DNA from: Bacteroidota bacterium
GTDB taxonomy: Bacteria > Bacteroidota > Bacteroidia > Chitinophagales > Chitinophagaceae
Length of the DNA: 33,159 nt
Direction: 5' to 3'
Assembly (NCBI GenBank): GCA_025352905.1
Contig: JANXRX010000305.1
Location: 1 to 33,159 of the forward strand
Shown here: positions 8,975-17,325 of the stretch, one piece after another
How the letters are laid out: every line of letters starts with the position of its first letter
Position numbering within the stretch: position 1 is the first letter of the stretch
Notes under the pieces: generated by a model
Database searches by the model: none
What the model saw: only the letters and a program-made list of their open reading frames with translations
Told to the model about the DNA's origin: nothing
Program-made: the position numbers and the translations under genes

Positions 8975-9454
8975 TTATACTTTAACACCTACTTCTTTCC
9001 ATGCATCCAAAACTTCCTTGGTATGATTGGCAGAATCGGGTTTGGCAATGATCTTTACGATCTTGCCCGTTTCATCTATCAGGAACGTAGTGCGGGTAGT
9101 ACCCATATAGGTTCTCCCCATGAATTTTTTTTCGCCCCAGAGATTGTATTTATCCACGATTTTTTTGTCCTCATCGGATACCAAAGGAAAAGGAAGCTTG
9201 AACTTTTCTTCGAACTTTTTATGACTCTTTACACTGTCTGTGCTTACACCTATGACCTGGAAACCTTTTTTAAGCAGCAGGCTGTAATTATCTTTCAGGT
9301 TACAGGCCTGTGCGGTACAGGTGGGGGTATCGTCTTTTGGGTAAAAATACAGGATCACTTTCTTGCCCTTAAAGTCGGTCAGCGAGATCGTATTCCCATC
9401 CTGGTCCAACGCTTTGAATATGGGTGCTTTACTTCCCTCTTTTAATACTGCCAT
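8975..9454 (-). CDS. bcp: Thiol peroxidase, Bcp-type peroxiredoxin
   Basis: This 159-residue thioredoxin-dependent peroxiredoxin reduces hydrogen peroxide and organic hydroperoxides in the cytoplasm. The active-site block 'YPKDDTPTCTAQACNLKD' holds the peroxidatic cysteine C46 and a second cysteine C51, the same spacing as the two cysteines of E. coli Bcp (C45/C50). It also has the conserved 'GVSTDSVKSHKKFEEKFKLPFPLVSD' region and the 'RTTFLID' strand. Length and motifs are those of a full Bcp/PrxQ. The ATG at 9454 begins MAVLKEG. It diverges from carB across a 135-bp gap containing an ATAACGTTAT palindrome (9484-9493). Confidence 0.95.
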   Translation of the reverse strand: MAVLKEGSKAPIFKALDQDGNTISLTDFKGKKVILYFYPKDDTPTCTAQACNLKDNYSLLLKKGFQVIGVSTDSVKSHKKFEEKFKLPFPLVSDEDKKIVDKYNLWGEKKFMGRTYMGTTRTTFLIDETGKIVKIIAKPDSANHTKEVLDAWKEVGVKV

Positions 9455-9483
9455 TGTTACTTTTTATGTTTTCGGATGTAATG

Positions 9484-9493
9484 ATAACGTTAT
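9484..9493. promoter_or_regulatory. Palindrome in the peroxiredoxin/carB divergent gap
   Basis: ATAACGTTAT is a perfect 10-bp palindrome; with one G-T wobble it extends to 9481-9496. It lies 30 bp upstream of the peroxiredoxin ATG and about 70 bp upstream of the carB -7 box, where an operator could act. No regulator is identified. Confidence 0.25.
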
Positions 9494-9560
9494 TATAGTC
9501 TTTTTGTTCTATTTACAGCCATTTAGACAAAAAATAGCCCTGTTTTTGCCCTGGCAATCT

Positions 9561-9568
9561 TACATTTG
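9561..9568 (+). promoter_or_regulatory. Bacteroidota -7 promoter box upstream of carB
   Basis: TACATTTG fits TAnnTTTG exactly and lies 21 bp before the ATG at 9590. It overlaps a possible TTG start at 9566, which supports the ATG. A good -33 element at standard spacing is not visible; a TTTTTG lies nearer, at 9543-9548. Confidence 0.5.
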
Positions 9569-9589
9569 CACAATTTATTTTTTCCAGCC

Positions 9590-11233
9590 ATGCCCAGAGA
9601 CAATTCCATCAAATCAGTTTTAATTATTGGATCCGGGCCCATTATCATCGGCCAGGCCTGTGAATTTGATTATTCCGGCTCCCAGGCTGCCCGCAGTCTG
9701 CGCGAGGAGGGTATCAAGGTGATACTGATCAACAGCAACCCGGCAACCATTATGACCGACCCGATGATGGCTGATAAGGTATACCTGCTGCCTTTAACAA
9801 CGGAAAGTATTGAAACGATCCTGGAAGAGAACCAGATAGATGCCATCCTGCCTACCATGGGCGGCCAGACGGCATTGAACCTTTGTAAAGAAGCAGATGA
9901 ACTCGGTATCTGGAGCAAATATGGCGTTCGCCTGATAGGGGTAGATGTAGCAGCAATCGATACCGCAGAGGACCGTGAAAAATTCCGCCAGCTGATGGTG
10001 AAAATAGGTATTGCCGTTGCACCGAGCCATGTGGCCAATAGCTTTCTCGAGGGCAAAGAATTTGCACAATTAATCGGGTTCCCCCTTGTGATACGTCCTT
10101 CGTTCACCTTGGGCGGCACGGGCGGCGGCTTTGTACACAGCAAAGATGAGCTGGATGATGCTTTAGACAGGGGCCTGAAAGCATCCCCGATACACGAGGT
10201 GCTGGTAGAGAAAGCGGTATTGGGATGGAAAGAATTTGAACTGGAACTGTTAAGGGATCAAAACGATAACGTGGTCATCATTTGTACTGTAGAGAATGTT
10301 GACCCGATGGGTGTGCATACCGGTGATTCCATTACGGTTGCGCCTGCCATGACGTTAAGTGACACTTCTTTCCAGGATATGCGTAACAAAGCCATCCTGA
10401 TGATGCGTTCGCTCGGCAATTTCTCCGGCGGTTGCAACGTACAGTTTGCCCAGAACCCCGAAACAGAAGAACTGATCGCTGTTGAGATCAACCCAAGGGT
10501 GAGCCGTTCTTCCGCACTGGCTTCCAAGGCAACGGGTTACCCGATAGCCAAGATCGCCGCTAAATTAGCCATCGGCTATTCCTTGGATGAATTGAAGAAC
10601 CAGATCACCGGAACCACGTCGGCTTATTTTGAACCGGCACTGGATTATGTGATCGTAAAAATACCACGCTGGAACTTTGATAAATTCAAGGGCGCCAATG
10701 ATACACTCGGTTTACAAATGAAAAGTGTGGGTGAAGTAATGGCCATCGGCAGAAGTTTTACCGAAGCCATCCAGAAAGCCTGCCAGAGCCTCGAGAACGA
10801 TGCGATCGGCCTGGGTTATTATGGCAAGAGCCTGATGAAAAGTGAAGAACTGGTAGAATACATCAAGACTCCCAAGTGGGATCGTATTTTCCGGATCAAA
10901 GACGCACTGATGCAGGGATCTACCGTTAAATCCATTGCGCAGGCAACCCTGATAGATCGTTGGTTCATTTACCAGATCCAGCTGATCGCAAATATGGAAA
11001 AAGAGATCGCTACCTATTCTCTCGAGACCATTCCCGCAGATTTACTCAAAGACGCCAAGAAAAATGGTTTCGGCGATGCACAGATAGCGAGGATATTACA
11101 TGGCGACTGTACAGACGAACAGGTGTTCGATAAAAGAAAATCACTCGGCATTAATCGCGTCTACAAAATGGTAGACACCTGCAGTGCAGAATTTGAAGCG
11201 AAAACGCCGTATTTCTATAGTACGTTTGAGTAG
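9590..11233 (+). CDS. carB: Carbamoyl-phosphate synthase large chain, N-terminal half only
   Basis: The 547-residue product corresponds to the first half of CarB, whose usual length is about 1070. It contains the carboxyphosphate-forming ATP-grasp unit: N-terminal '[21 protein letters not shown]', ATP loop '[13 protein letters not shown]', '[13 protein letters not shown]' and metal-site region '[20 protein letters not shown]'. The complete oligomerisation domain follows, ending '[16 protein letters not shown]'. The frame stops after STFE, just where the second (carbamoyl-phosphate-forming) ATP-grasp domain should begin. The C-terminal synthetase and the allosteric domain are absent. The next gene, an unrelated minus-strand one, ends 11 bp later, so the missing half is not hidden by a frameshift here. 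Either CarB is naturally encoded in two parts, as in Aquifex and Methanocaldococcus, or this is a rearranged remnant. All N-half motifs are intact. No carA is in the window. Confidence 0.9.
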   Translation: MPRDNSIKSVLIIGSGPIIIGQACEFDYSGSQAARSLREEGIKVILINSNPATIMTDPMMADKVYLLPLTTESIETILEENQIDAILPTMGGQTALNLCKEADELGIWSKYGVRLIGVDVAAIDTAEDREKFRQLMVKIGIAVAPSHVANSFLEGKEFAQLIGFPLVIRPSFTLGGTGGGFVHSKDELDDALDRGLKASPIHEVLVEKAVLGWKEFELELLRDQNDNVVIICTVENVDPMGVHTGDSITVAPAMTLSDTSFQDMRNKAILMMRSLGNFSGGCNVQFAQNPETEELIAVEINPRVSRSSALASKATGYPIAKIAAKLAIGYSLDELKNQITGTTSAYFEPALDYVIVKIPRWNFDKFKGANDTLGLQMKSVGEVMAIGRSFTEAIQKACQSLENDAIGLGYYGKSLMKSEELVEYIKTPKWDRIFRIKDALMQGSTVKSIAQATLIDRWFIYQIQLIANMEKEIATYSLETIPADLLKDAKKNGFGDAQIARILHGDCTDEQVFDKRKSLGINRVYKMVDTCSAEFEAKTPYFYSTFE

Positions 11234-11244
11234 CAATTTGAAAA

Positions 11245-13668
11245 TTATTTTTTCACCCCATACACATTCACCCGCAGGTTCTTCATCTGTATATTCATCG
11301 GCAGTACCTGTGTGTAGAAAGAAAGGTCAAACACCATGTGGTTATATTTTTTGTAATCACTGAGGGTAAACATATCATTGGTGGATACGGGGTTCCATTT
11401 CTTTTCTATATAATCGCCTTTTGTCATCTGCACAATATTGTGATGGGTCCAGTAAACAAAGTTCCTGCCCCGGTTAAGGGTATCTATCATGGCCAGGCGG
11501 AAAGAAGGCTGGTCCTCCACGCCCGGCGTTAGCAAATTGATATCCGCCGATACTTCCACGTACAGGTATTGATAATTTTTAGGGATGTTGAACTCGGGTA
11601 TCAGGCTTGTATCCGAGCTTTTGGTATAAATCGTACGGAGAACCGGATCCGAGAATGAATACACCAACTCCTTCTCCCCCGCCAACACCGTTTCCTTTGC
11701 CGGGATAATCTTATTGTTATCGCATACATACGAATTGATCACCTTAAAATTATTCAGCAGCCGAAGCATATGCTTTTTCACAGAATCATTTTCCGCCCTT
11801 ACCTGCAAAAGATCCGGTGTGAGTTTGTATAGCATGTCGCCGGAAATAAGATAGTCTTTATAAATATAGTCCGTCATCTCCCTGCTCCAGGCCATAAAAG
11901 GCATCGACTGTATATTCCGGAAAGCGGCAACCGTATCCATTACATCAGCCAGCCAGTGTACTTCTTTGGGTTTGTTGGGCAGGTTATAATTGTTTAGTAC
12001 CAGCGCCGTGATCGTGGGCGCCAGGTTATTATGCGAATTCACAGAATACATTTTCTTAGGCGCTTTCAGCATGGGCGAATACACGATCAACGGTACATGG
12101 TAATCATCTATCGCACCGGTGGATGGAAAGGAGCCGATATGATGATCCCCGGTTATAAAAAAGATCGTGTTCGCAAAATCCGGTCTTTTCGCATACCTGG
12201 CAAAAAAATCGCGCAGGCAGTCATCGGCAAACATATAGGTAACCAGTACGGTCTTTGTTTCGATAAGTGTCTTTTTAATAGCCGGGGAAACAGGAACCGT
12301 CTTCATTTTTTTATCAAAAAGCTTTTCATACACATGCTCCTGTGCAAACAGGTAGGGCATATGGGTAGTTGCTGTATGATAAATGTTCAGGTAAGGCGTT
12401 TGTGGCAAAGAATCCATCACTTCGAAGCTCCGGTTAAAAAGTGCATCATCGGGGTAGCCCATCGACCAGCCCTCTGAACCCACCCCCATTTCCTTGTATT
12501 GGGAACCGTACTGTGAAAGGATCATATCAGTACCCTGCAACCGCATATAGCCGCCCATATTGTCGAAGTCGGGATTGAACCCGATCAGGAACTTGGTATG
12601 ATACCCGTTAGACCGCAGTATTTTGATCAGGGATAAATGATCCGGCATTACATTGATCAGCGAAAAACCTCTTTTACCATAAGGGAGCGATCCGGAAATA
12701 GCGGGATGCGCCGCAAATGTACCCGGGGCCGTACTTAAAAAATTATCCCAGGCAAGGCTTTGCCGCGACAAGGAATCGAGAAAGGGCGTAAAACTGCTGG
12801 CATAGGCTTTATCACCACTGAAATCGCGCGAGAGCCCTTCTACCACAAGGATAACAATATTAGGGGGCGTTTTCTGCAGGTTAAAAAAACTGCCTAATAC
12901 GTCTTTGCTGTTGTTGAGGTGCAGTAAAGGATATTCCTTACTGGTAAAAACAAAGGGCTGGTTTTTTTGATAAAAATCGATCTCCTCTGCCAGTTGTTTA
13001 TCATCCAGTTTACCGGCATCAAAAGCATCTTTTGTTTTAAAGTAGCGATAGGTATCTGCGATCCAGAAACTGAACTTATTGGCGGTGAGGTAATAAGCCG
13101 TCTTTTGTGCGAACCATTTTTCAGAAGGGTTGGAAAAGGATAAAAAGATCACAGAAAGCAGGGAACAGGCCAGCAAAATCCGGATACGCTTTACAGTCAG
13201 GGTAGCTGTTATCTTTTTATAGGCAAGGAAATATACAAGCACATATACCACAAACGGAAAATAAAAGAAAAGCCCGCTGGTCATCATCTGGCGGGTGGTT
13301 AGTATGGATTCCCTCAGGCTCCTGGTAAAGATCTCGTGGTCGAATGGCGTGTTCCTTTCAGAGAAAACCACGATCAATGAGAGGTAGGTGATGATCAACA
13401 ACACATTCAGGATATGCAAAACAACCGTGGCAAGACGTTTGCTGATCAAATTAAGGAGCAGGTAAGGAACCAGGAATACCAAACTGTATATAAAACAGGC
13501 CCAGGTATCGTATAGCCAGCCAGCCAGTTCCAGCCAATAAGTATGGGTGACAAAGGACCGGGAAGCAATTAAAAAATATTCTGTTATCCTAACCAGGCAA
13601 ACGGTAATGGTTAACGCCAAAATGGCTCTGAAATACTTTTGGAAAAAAGAGGTTACTGCCGGGCGCAT
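11245..13668 (-). CDS. LTA-synthase-like sulfatase-fold phosphotransferase, membrane-bound
   Basis: This 807-residue protein has about five N-terminal membrane helices (near 14-34, 56-76, 82-104, 132-150 and 163-180) and a large extracytoplasmic alkaline-phosphatase-superfamily domain (about 268-560). Recognisable residues are metal ligand E277 in 'VVEGLSRD', a candidate nucleophile T317 in 'APGTFAA', 'WSMGYPDD' at 401-408, and metal ligands D508/H509 in 'TGDHHIGSF'. Family members such as LtaS and OpgB move phosphoglycerol from phosphatidylglycerol onto glycans or glycolipids; others move phosphoethanolamine. The C-terminal 230 residues form an extra, probably beta-rich domain. It shares a 120-bp divergent region with the GH18-NodB-GT2 fusion, which suggests a joint role in making or decorating a surface polymer. 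The acceptor is unknown. The ATG at 13668 precedes MRPAVTSF. Confidence 0.85.
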   Translation of the reverse strand: MRPAVTSFFQKYFRAILALTITVCLVRITEYFLIASRSFVTHTYWLELAGWLYDTWACFIYSLVFLVPYLLLNLISKRLATVVLHILNVLLIITYLSLIVVFSERNTPFDHEIFTRSLRESILTTRQMMTSGLFFYFPFVVYVLVYFLAYKKITATLTVKRIRILLACSLLSVIFLSFSNPSEKWFAQKTAYYLTANKFSFWIADTYRYFKTKDAFDAGKLDDKQLAEEIDFYQKNQPFVFTSKEYPLLHLNNSKDVLGSFFNLQKTPPNIVILVVEGLSRDFSGDKAYASSFTPFLDSLSRQSLAWDNFLSTAPGTFAAHPAISGSLPYGKRGFSLINVMPDHLSLIKILRSNGYHTKFLIGFNPDFDNMGGYMRLQGTDMILSQYGSQYKEMGVGSEGWSMGYPDDALFNRSFEVMDSLPQTPYLNIYHTATTHMPYLFAQEHVYEKLFDKKMKTVPVSPAIKKTLIETKTVLVTYMFADDCLRDFFARYAKRPDFANTIFFITGDHHIGSFPSTGAIDDYHVPLIVYSPMLKAPKKMYSVNSHNNLAPTITALVLNNYNLPNKPKEVHWLADVMDTVAAFRNIQSMPFMAWSREMTDYIYKDYLISGDMLYKLTPDLLQVRAENDSVKKHMLRLLNNFKVINSYVCDNNKIIPAKETVLAGEKELVYSFSDPVLRTIYTKSSDTSLIPEFNIPKNYQYLYVEVSADINLLTPGVEDQPSFRLAMIDTLNRGRNFVYWTHHNIVQMTKGDYIEKKWNPVSTNDMFTLSDYKKYNHMVFDLSFYTQVLPMNIQMKNLRVNVYGVKK

Positions 13669-13788
13669 TGATAAGAATTGATTGTGTGAAAATAACTTTT
13701 TATTATTTTTAATTGATTAAAAATCAGGCTTAACATGATTAACTTGCTTTGTTAATGTTTGACTTATCGAAACCGTTGCCGATCTATT
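13669..13788. promoter_or_regulatory. Divergent promoter region of the surface-polymer pair
   Basis: This 120-bp AT-rich gap separates two divergent start codons and must hold both promoters unless they lie inside the genes. TAATGTTTG at 13754-13762 resembles TAnnTTTG with one extra spacer base on the plus strand. A small GATT/AATC hairpin lies near 13717. I cannot define a clear operator. Confidence 0.35.
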
Positions 13789-16700
13789 ATGTTGAACCAG
13801 TCGCAAATCTTTCAAACCGCTACTAAAACCCGTTGGCAAAGCTTTAAATGGGCTGTCCGGTTTCTGTTATTCCTCGGCGTGATCGGAGTGATCGTTGTGA
13901 GTATCGCACTGAGGAATATGGACAAGAATGAACCCGGGATCTCTATGGAGGCAAGGGCCATGAAAAAGGTGCTGACCAGCAGTATACCCGCTTACCGGGA
14001 AAGCCAGATGGGAAAAGATTATCGCGGGTTCCGTAAAGCGATCGATGCGCGCTGGGCAAGCGGCAAGGGACTGGGCCAGAAAGATTCTGTTCTGGATCTG
14101 TCGAATTCCCCTCTTTTCAGCGACAGCGTTGGCATCCGCGCCGCCTTCTATGTGGCCTGGGACCGGCAGTCGCTCGCGTCTTTGGAAAGAAATATCTCCA
14201 AACTGAACCTGGTCATACCCGAATGGTTCTTTATTGACCCTACCGGTGATACCTTATATACCAATATAGATAAAAAGGCGCTCGACCTGATGAAGTCTGC
14301 CCATGTGGAGATCATGCCAATCCTCTCTAACAATTACAAACAGGTATTCATGGGAGAAACCGTGCACCGGATCCTCACCACGCCTGCGAAAAAAGAAAAG
14401 CTGATCAATGATATCGTCGCTTTATTAAAGAAATATGACTTCGCGGGTATCAATGTGGATCTGGAAGAATTGGTGGAAACAGATAATACCTTACTGGTCA
14501 GTTTTCAAAAGGAATTGTATGAAAAACTGCACGCCAATAATTTGCTGGTAACACAGGACGTGATCCCGTTCAATGATGATTACAATTTTAAAGCGCTGGC
14601 AAAATACAATGACTACCTGATCCTGATGGCCTATGATGAGCACCACGATGAGAGTGAGGCCGGGCCAATTTCATCCCAGCGCTGGATACAGGCCGCTCTC
14701 GATAAAATGGATGACCTGGTACCGGCCGGAAAAATAATCCTGGGTATGGCTGGTTTCGGTTACGACTGGAAACTGCACAGTAAAAAAAAGGCGGAGTCTG
14801 TTACCTACCAGGAAGCGCTTGCCAATGCAAGGGAAAGCGATGCGATCGTTGATTTTGACAATGATACCTACAACCTCCATTACCAGTATTACGATAGTGT
14901 GGATTCGTTGCACGAGGTACATTTTACGGATGCGGCCACCAGTTTCAACACCCTGCGTTTTGCAACCGAATACCGGCTGGCGGGCACAGCACTATGGCGT
15001 CTGGGCAGCGAGGACAGCAGGATGTGGGAGTTCTACAATAAACCCATGACCAAATCGGCGCTGAAGAGCTTTGATTTTACAGAGTTCCGTAAAGTACAAC
15101 CCGGCTTTGTTCCTGATTATATAGGCGACGGAGAAGTGCTCGACCTGGTTGCCACGCCTACAGATGGGTATATCACCCCCGAGATAGACAGCGTTGATAT
15201 GCTGATCAGTGAAGAAACCTATACCAAGCTTCCTTCCACGTATGTGATCAGGAAACTGGGAACCACCACCAAAAGAAAGCTGGTACTCACTTTTGATGAT
15301 GGCCCAAACCCGGTTTATACAAAACAGATCCTCGATACATTGGCGCATTACCATGTACCGGCGGCTTTTTTTGTCGTAGGCATTGAGGCAGAGAATAATA
15401 TCCCCCTCGTAAAAAGGATATTCCGCGAAGGGCATGAATTGGGTAACCATACTTTCTTTCATCCGAATATGGCGCTCGTGAGCACAAAGCGCGCTAACCT
15501 TGAAATGGATGCCACTCGTTTACTGATCGAATGTATTACAGGGCACAGCACCATTATGTTCCGTGCGCCGTTTAATGCAGACAGCGAGCCCGATAAAAAT
15601 GAAGAGCTGGTTCCGGTGGCCCTCAGCCGTACAAAAAATTACCTTACCATCGGTGAAAGTATTGACCCGGAAGACTGGCTGCAGGGGGAAGTGCCCAATT
15701 TTACTGCTGACACGATCTTTAACCGGATAGTGGCCATCTACGACAAGCGGGTACACCATAATCCCGATCCGGAAGATACTACCGGTGTTAACGGGAATAT
15801 TATTTTATTACATGATGCAGGTGGCGACCGTACCGCCACCGTTAAGGCAACCGGAATGATCATCCGTTTCTTTCAGGCCCGCGGATACACCTTTACAACT
15901 GTTGCCGACCTGCTTGGCAAGAAGCCCGATGATATGATGCCGCCTGTTTCAAAAGGACGTGGCTATTATATGTTACAGGTAAACTACCTGCTGGCCGAGC
16001 TCGGTTACTTAAGCGGGCATATCCTGGTTTCCCTTTTTATTGTATTCATGCTGTTAAGCGCCGTGAGGTTAATATTGGTAGGGGTGCTTGCTGTCTTACA
16101 AAAAAAGAAGGAAGAAGCAACCATTCCTTATCCTGCGTCGCATACCCCGCTTCCGTTGGTGTCTATTATTGTACCGGCTTACAATGAAGAAGTAAACGCG
16201 GTTTCATCAATTGAAAATCTCCTGAAATGTAATTATCCCGCCTTCGAAATAATTTTTGTGGATGATGGCAGTAAAGATGCCACCTATCAAAAAGTAACCG
16301 CCGCTTTTGCGGACAGGCCCAACATGAAAATATTTACCAAGCCCAACGGCGGTAAGGCTTCTGCATTGAATTATGGTATTGAACACTCAGATGCCGACTA
16401 CGTGGTTTGTATAGACGCAGATACGCAGCTGGGTGTTGATGCAGTAAGTATGCTGATGAATAATTTTCTTATAGCAAAAGCAAATGCGGATGATAAAGAA
16501 GTTGGCGCCGTAGCCGGTATGGTCAAAGTGGGTAATGAAGTAAACATGATGACCCGCTGGCAGAGTATTGAATACATAACCGGGCAGAATTTTGACCGCA
16601 GGGGGTTTTCGTACCTGAATGCGGTTACCGTAATTCCGGGGGCCATCGGCGCTTTTAATAAAAAGGTATTACTGGAAGTTGGCGGGTTTACTACCGATAC

Positions 16701-17241
16701 GCTGGCAGAGGATTGTGACCTTACGATCCGGATCCTGAAAGCAGGGTATGTGGTTGCCAATGAACCGAAAGCCGTTGCGTATACCGAGGCACCGGAAACG
16801 GTTAAACAGTTTATGCGGCAACGTTTTCGCTGGAGCTTTGGTGTCATGCAGGTTTTCTGGAAACACCGGGAACTTCTCTTTAATACCGAACATAAGGCAC
16901 TTGGCTTAATTGCCCTTCCGGATATTTTATTGTTTAAATACATTATTCCTTTTTTTACACCCCTGGCCGACCTGTTAATGCTGATAGGCCTCTTTACCGG
17001 TAATGCCGGAAAGATCGGCCTGTATTATCTTTTGTTCATCATTGTGGATGGCATTATTGCCTCTATCGCATTTGGTTTTGGAAAAGAAAAAGCATGGAAG
17101 CTGATCTGGCTCATTCCCCAGCGTTTGATCTACCGCTGGCTGATGCTTGTTGTATTGTTCCGATCCATGCGAAAAGCCATCAAAGGAGAGTTGCAGAACT
17201 GGGGGGTGTTAAAAAGAACGGGGAACGTTGAAATGAAATAA
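13789..17241 (+). CDS. Three-module envelope protein: GH18-like hydrolase, NodB deacetylase, processive GT2 synthase
   Basis: The ATG at 13789 gives 1150 residues; a TTG at 13759 would add ten charged residues before the membrane anchor and is less likely. In order: TM helix about 21-42; GH18/YaaH-like domain about 110-420 with 'AGINVDLEE' (D224, candidate acid E226) and 'MAYDEH' (280-285); NodB/CE4 deacetylase about 495-700 with TFDDGP (501-506), metal ligands H554 and H558 in 'GNHTFFH', 'RAPFN' and 'IDPEDW'; TM helices about 735-765; GT2 domain about 785-1020 with DAD (876-878), AED (973-975) and QRFRW (1011-1015), the signature of processive chitin/hyaluronan/poly-GlcNAc synthases; then several TM helices. 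It combines in one chain what pgaC (synthase) and pgaB (deacetylase plus hydrolase) do separately. It probably makes and partly deacetylates or trims a beta-linked N-acetylhexosamine polymer across the inner membrane. The product is inferred, not known. Confidence 0.93.
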   Translation: MLNQSQIFQTATKTRWQSFKWAVRFLLFLGVIGVIVVSIALRNMDKNEPGISMEARAMKKVLTSSIPAYRESQMGKDYRGFRKAIDARWASGKGLGQKDSVLDLSNSPLFSDSVGIRAAFYVAWDRQSLASLERNISKLNLVIPEWFFIDPTGDTLYTNIDKKALDLMKSAHVEIMPILSNNYKQVFMGETVHRILTTPAKKEKLINDIVALLKKYDFAGINVDLEELVETDNTLLVSFQKELYEKLHANNLLVTQDVIPFNDDYNFKALAKYNDYLILMAYDEHHDESEAGPISSQRWIQAALDKMDDLVPAGKIILGMAGFGYDWKLHSKKKAESVTYQEALANARESDAIVDFDNDTYNLHYQYYDSVDSLHEVHFTDAATSFNTLRFATEYRLAGTALWRLGSEDSRMWEFYNKPMTKSALKSFDFTEFRKVQPGFVPDYIGDGEVLDLVATPTDGYITPEIDSVDMLISEETYTKLPSTYVIRKLGTTTKRKLVLTFDDGPNPVYTKQILDTLAHYHVPAAFFVVGIEAENNIPLVKRIFREGHELGNHTFFHPNMALVSTKRANLEMDATRLLIECITGHSTIMFRAPFNADSEPDKNEELVPVALSRTKNYLTIGESIDPEDWLQGEVPNFTADTIFNRIVAIYDKRVHHNPDPEDTTGVNGNIILLHDAGGDRTATVKATGMIIRFFQARGYTFTTVADLLGKKPDDMMPPVSKGRGYYMLQVNYLLAELGYLSGHILVSLFIVFMLLSAVRLILVGVLAVLQKKKEEATIPYPASHTPLPLVSIIVPAYNEEVNAVSSIENLLKCNYPAFEIIFVDDGSKDATYQKVTAAFADRPNMKIFTKPNGGKASALNYGIEHSDADYVVCIDADTQLGVDAVSMLMNNFLIAKANADDKEVGAVAGMVKVGNEVNMMTRWQSIEYITGQNFDRRGFSYLNAVTVIPGAIGAFNKKVLLEVGGFTTDTLAEDCDLTIRILKAGYVVANEPKAVAYTEAPETVKQFMRQRFRWSFGVMQVFWKHRELLFNTEHKALGLIALPDILLFKYIIPFFTPLADLLMLIGLFTGNAGKIGLYYLLFIIVDGIIASIAFGFGKEKAWKLIWLIPQRLIYRWLMLVVLFRSMRKAIKGELQNWGVLKRTGNVEMK

Positions 17242-17290
17242 CGTGAGGCGTGAGTGAAAAGGTGTTTACGCACGACTGACGATTCACCAG
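17242..17290. repeat. Heptamer-type intergenic repeat (GTGAGGC family)
   Basis: Directly after the fusion gene's stop lies CGTGAGGCGTGAGTG, followed by a degenerate inverted arm (CGCACGACTGACGATTCAC, about 17269-17287). It resembles the repeats near 28034 and 30181. A weak -7-like sequence (TTACTTTG, 17298-17305) for the next gene follows it. Confidence 0.6.
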
Positions 17291-17325
17291 ATTTCCTTTA
17301 CTTTGCATCACCTAATGTGGCAACT

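Noticed and set aside
8966..9445. Long plus-strand open frame (159 codons) opposite the peroxiredoxin gene
   Set aside because: It mirrors the bcp coding frame, has no recognisable motif and the opposite strand encodes a full peroxiredoxin with both active-site cysteines.
9566..9589. Upstream TTG start for carB
   Set aside because: The TTG overlaps the -7 promoter box, so it would not be in the transcript; the ATG at 9590 gives the normal CarB N-terminus.
11234..11300. A frameshift or premature stop hiding the second half of carB
   Set aside because: The bases after the stop are already the 3' end of the minus-strand phosphotransferase gene; no CarB-like sequence is seen in any frame downstream.
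16398..16943. 181-codon minus-strand open frame inside the GT2 part of the fusion gene
   Set aside because: It lies antisense to the conserved DAD, AED and QRFRW motifs and has no plausible protein features.
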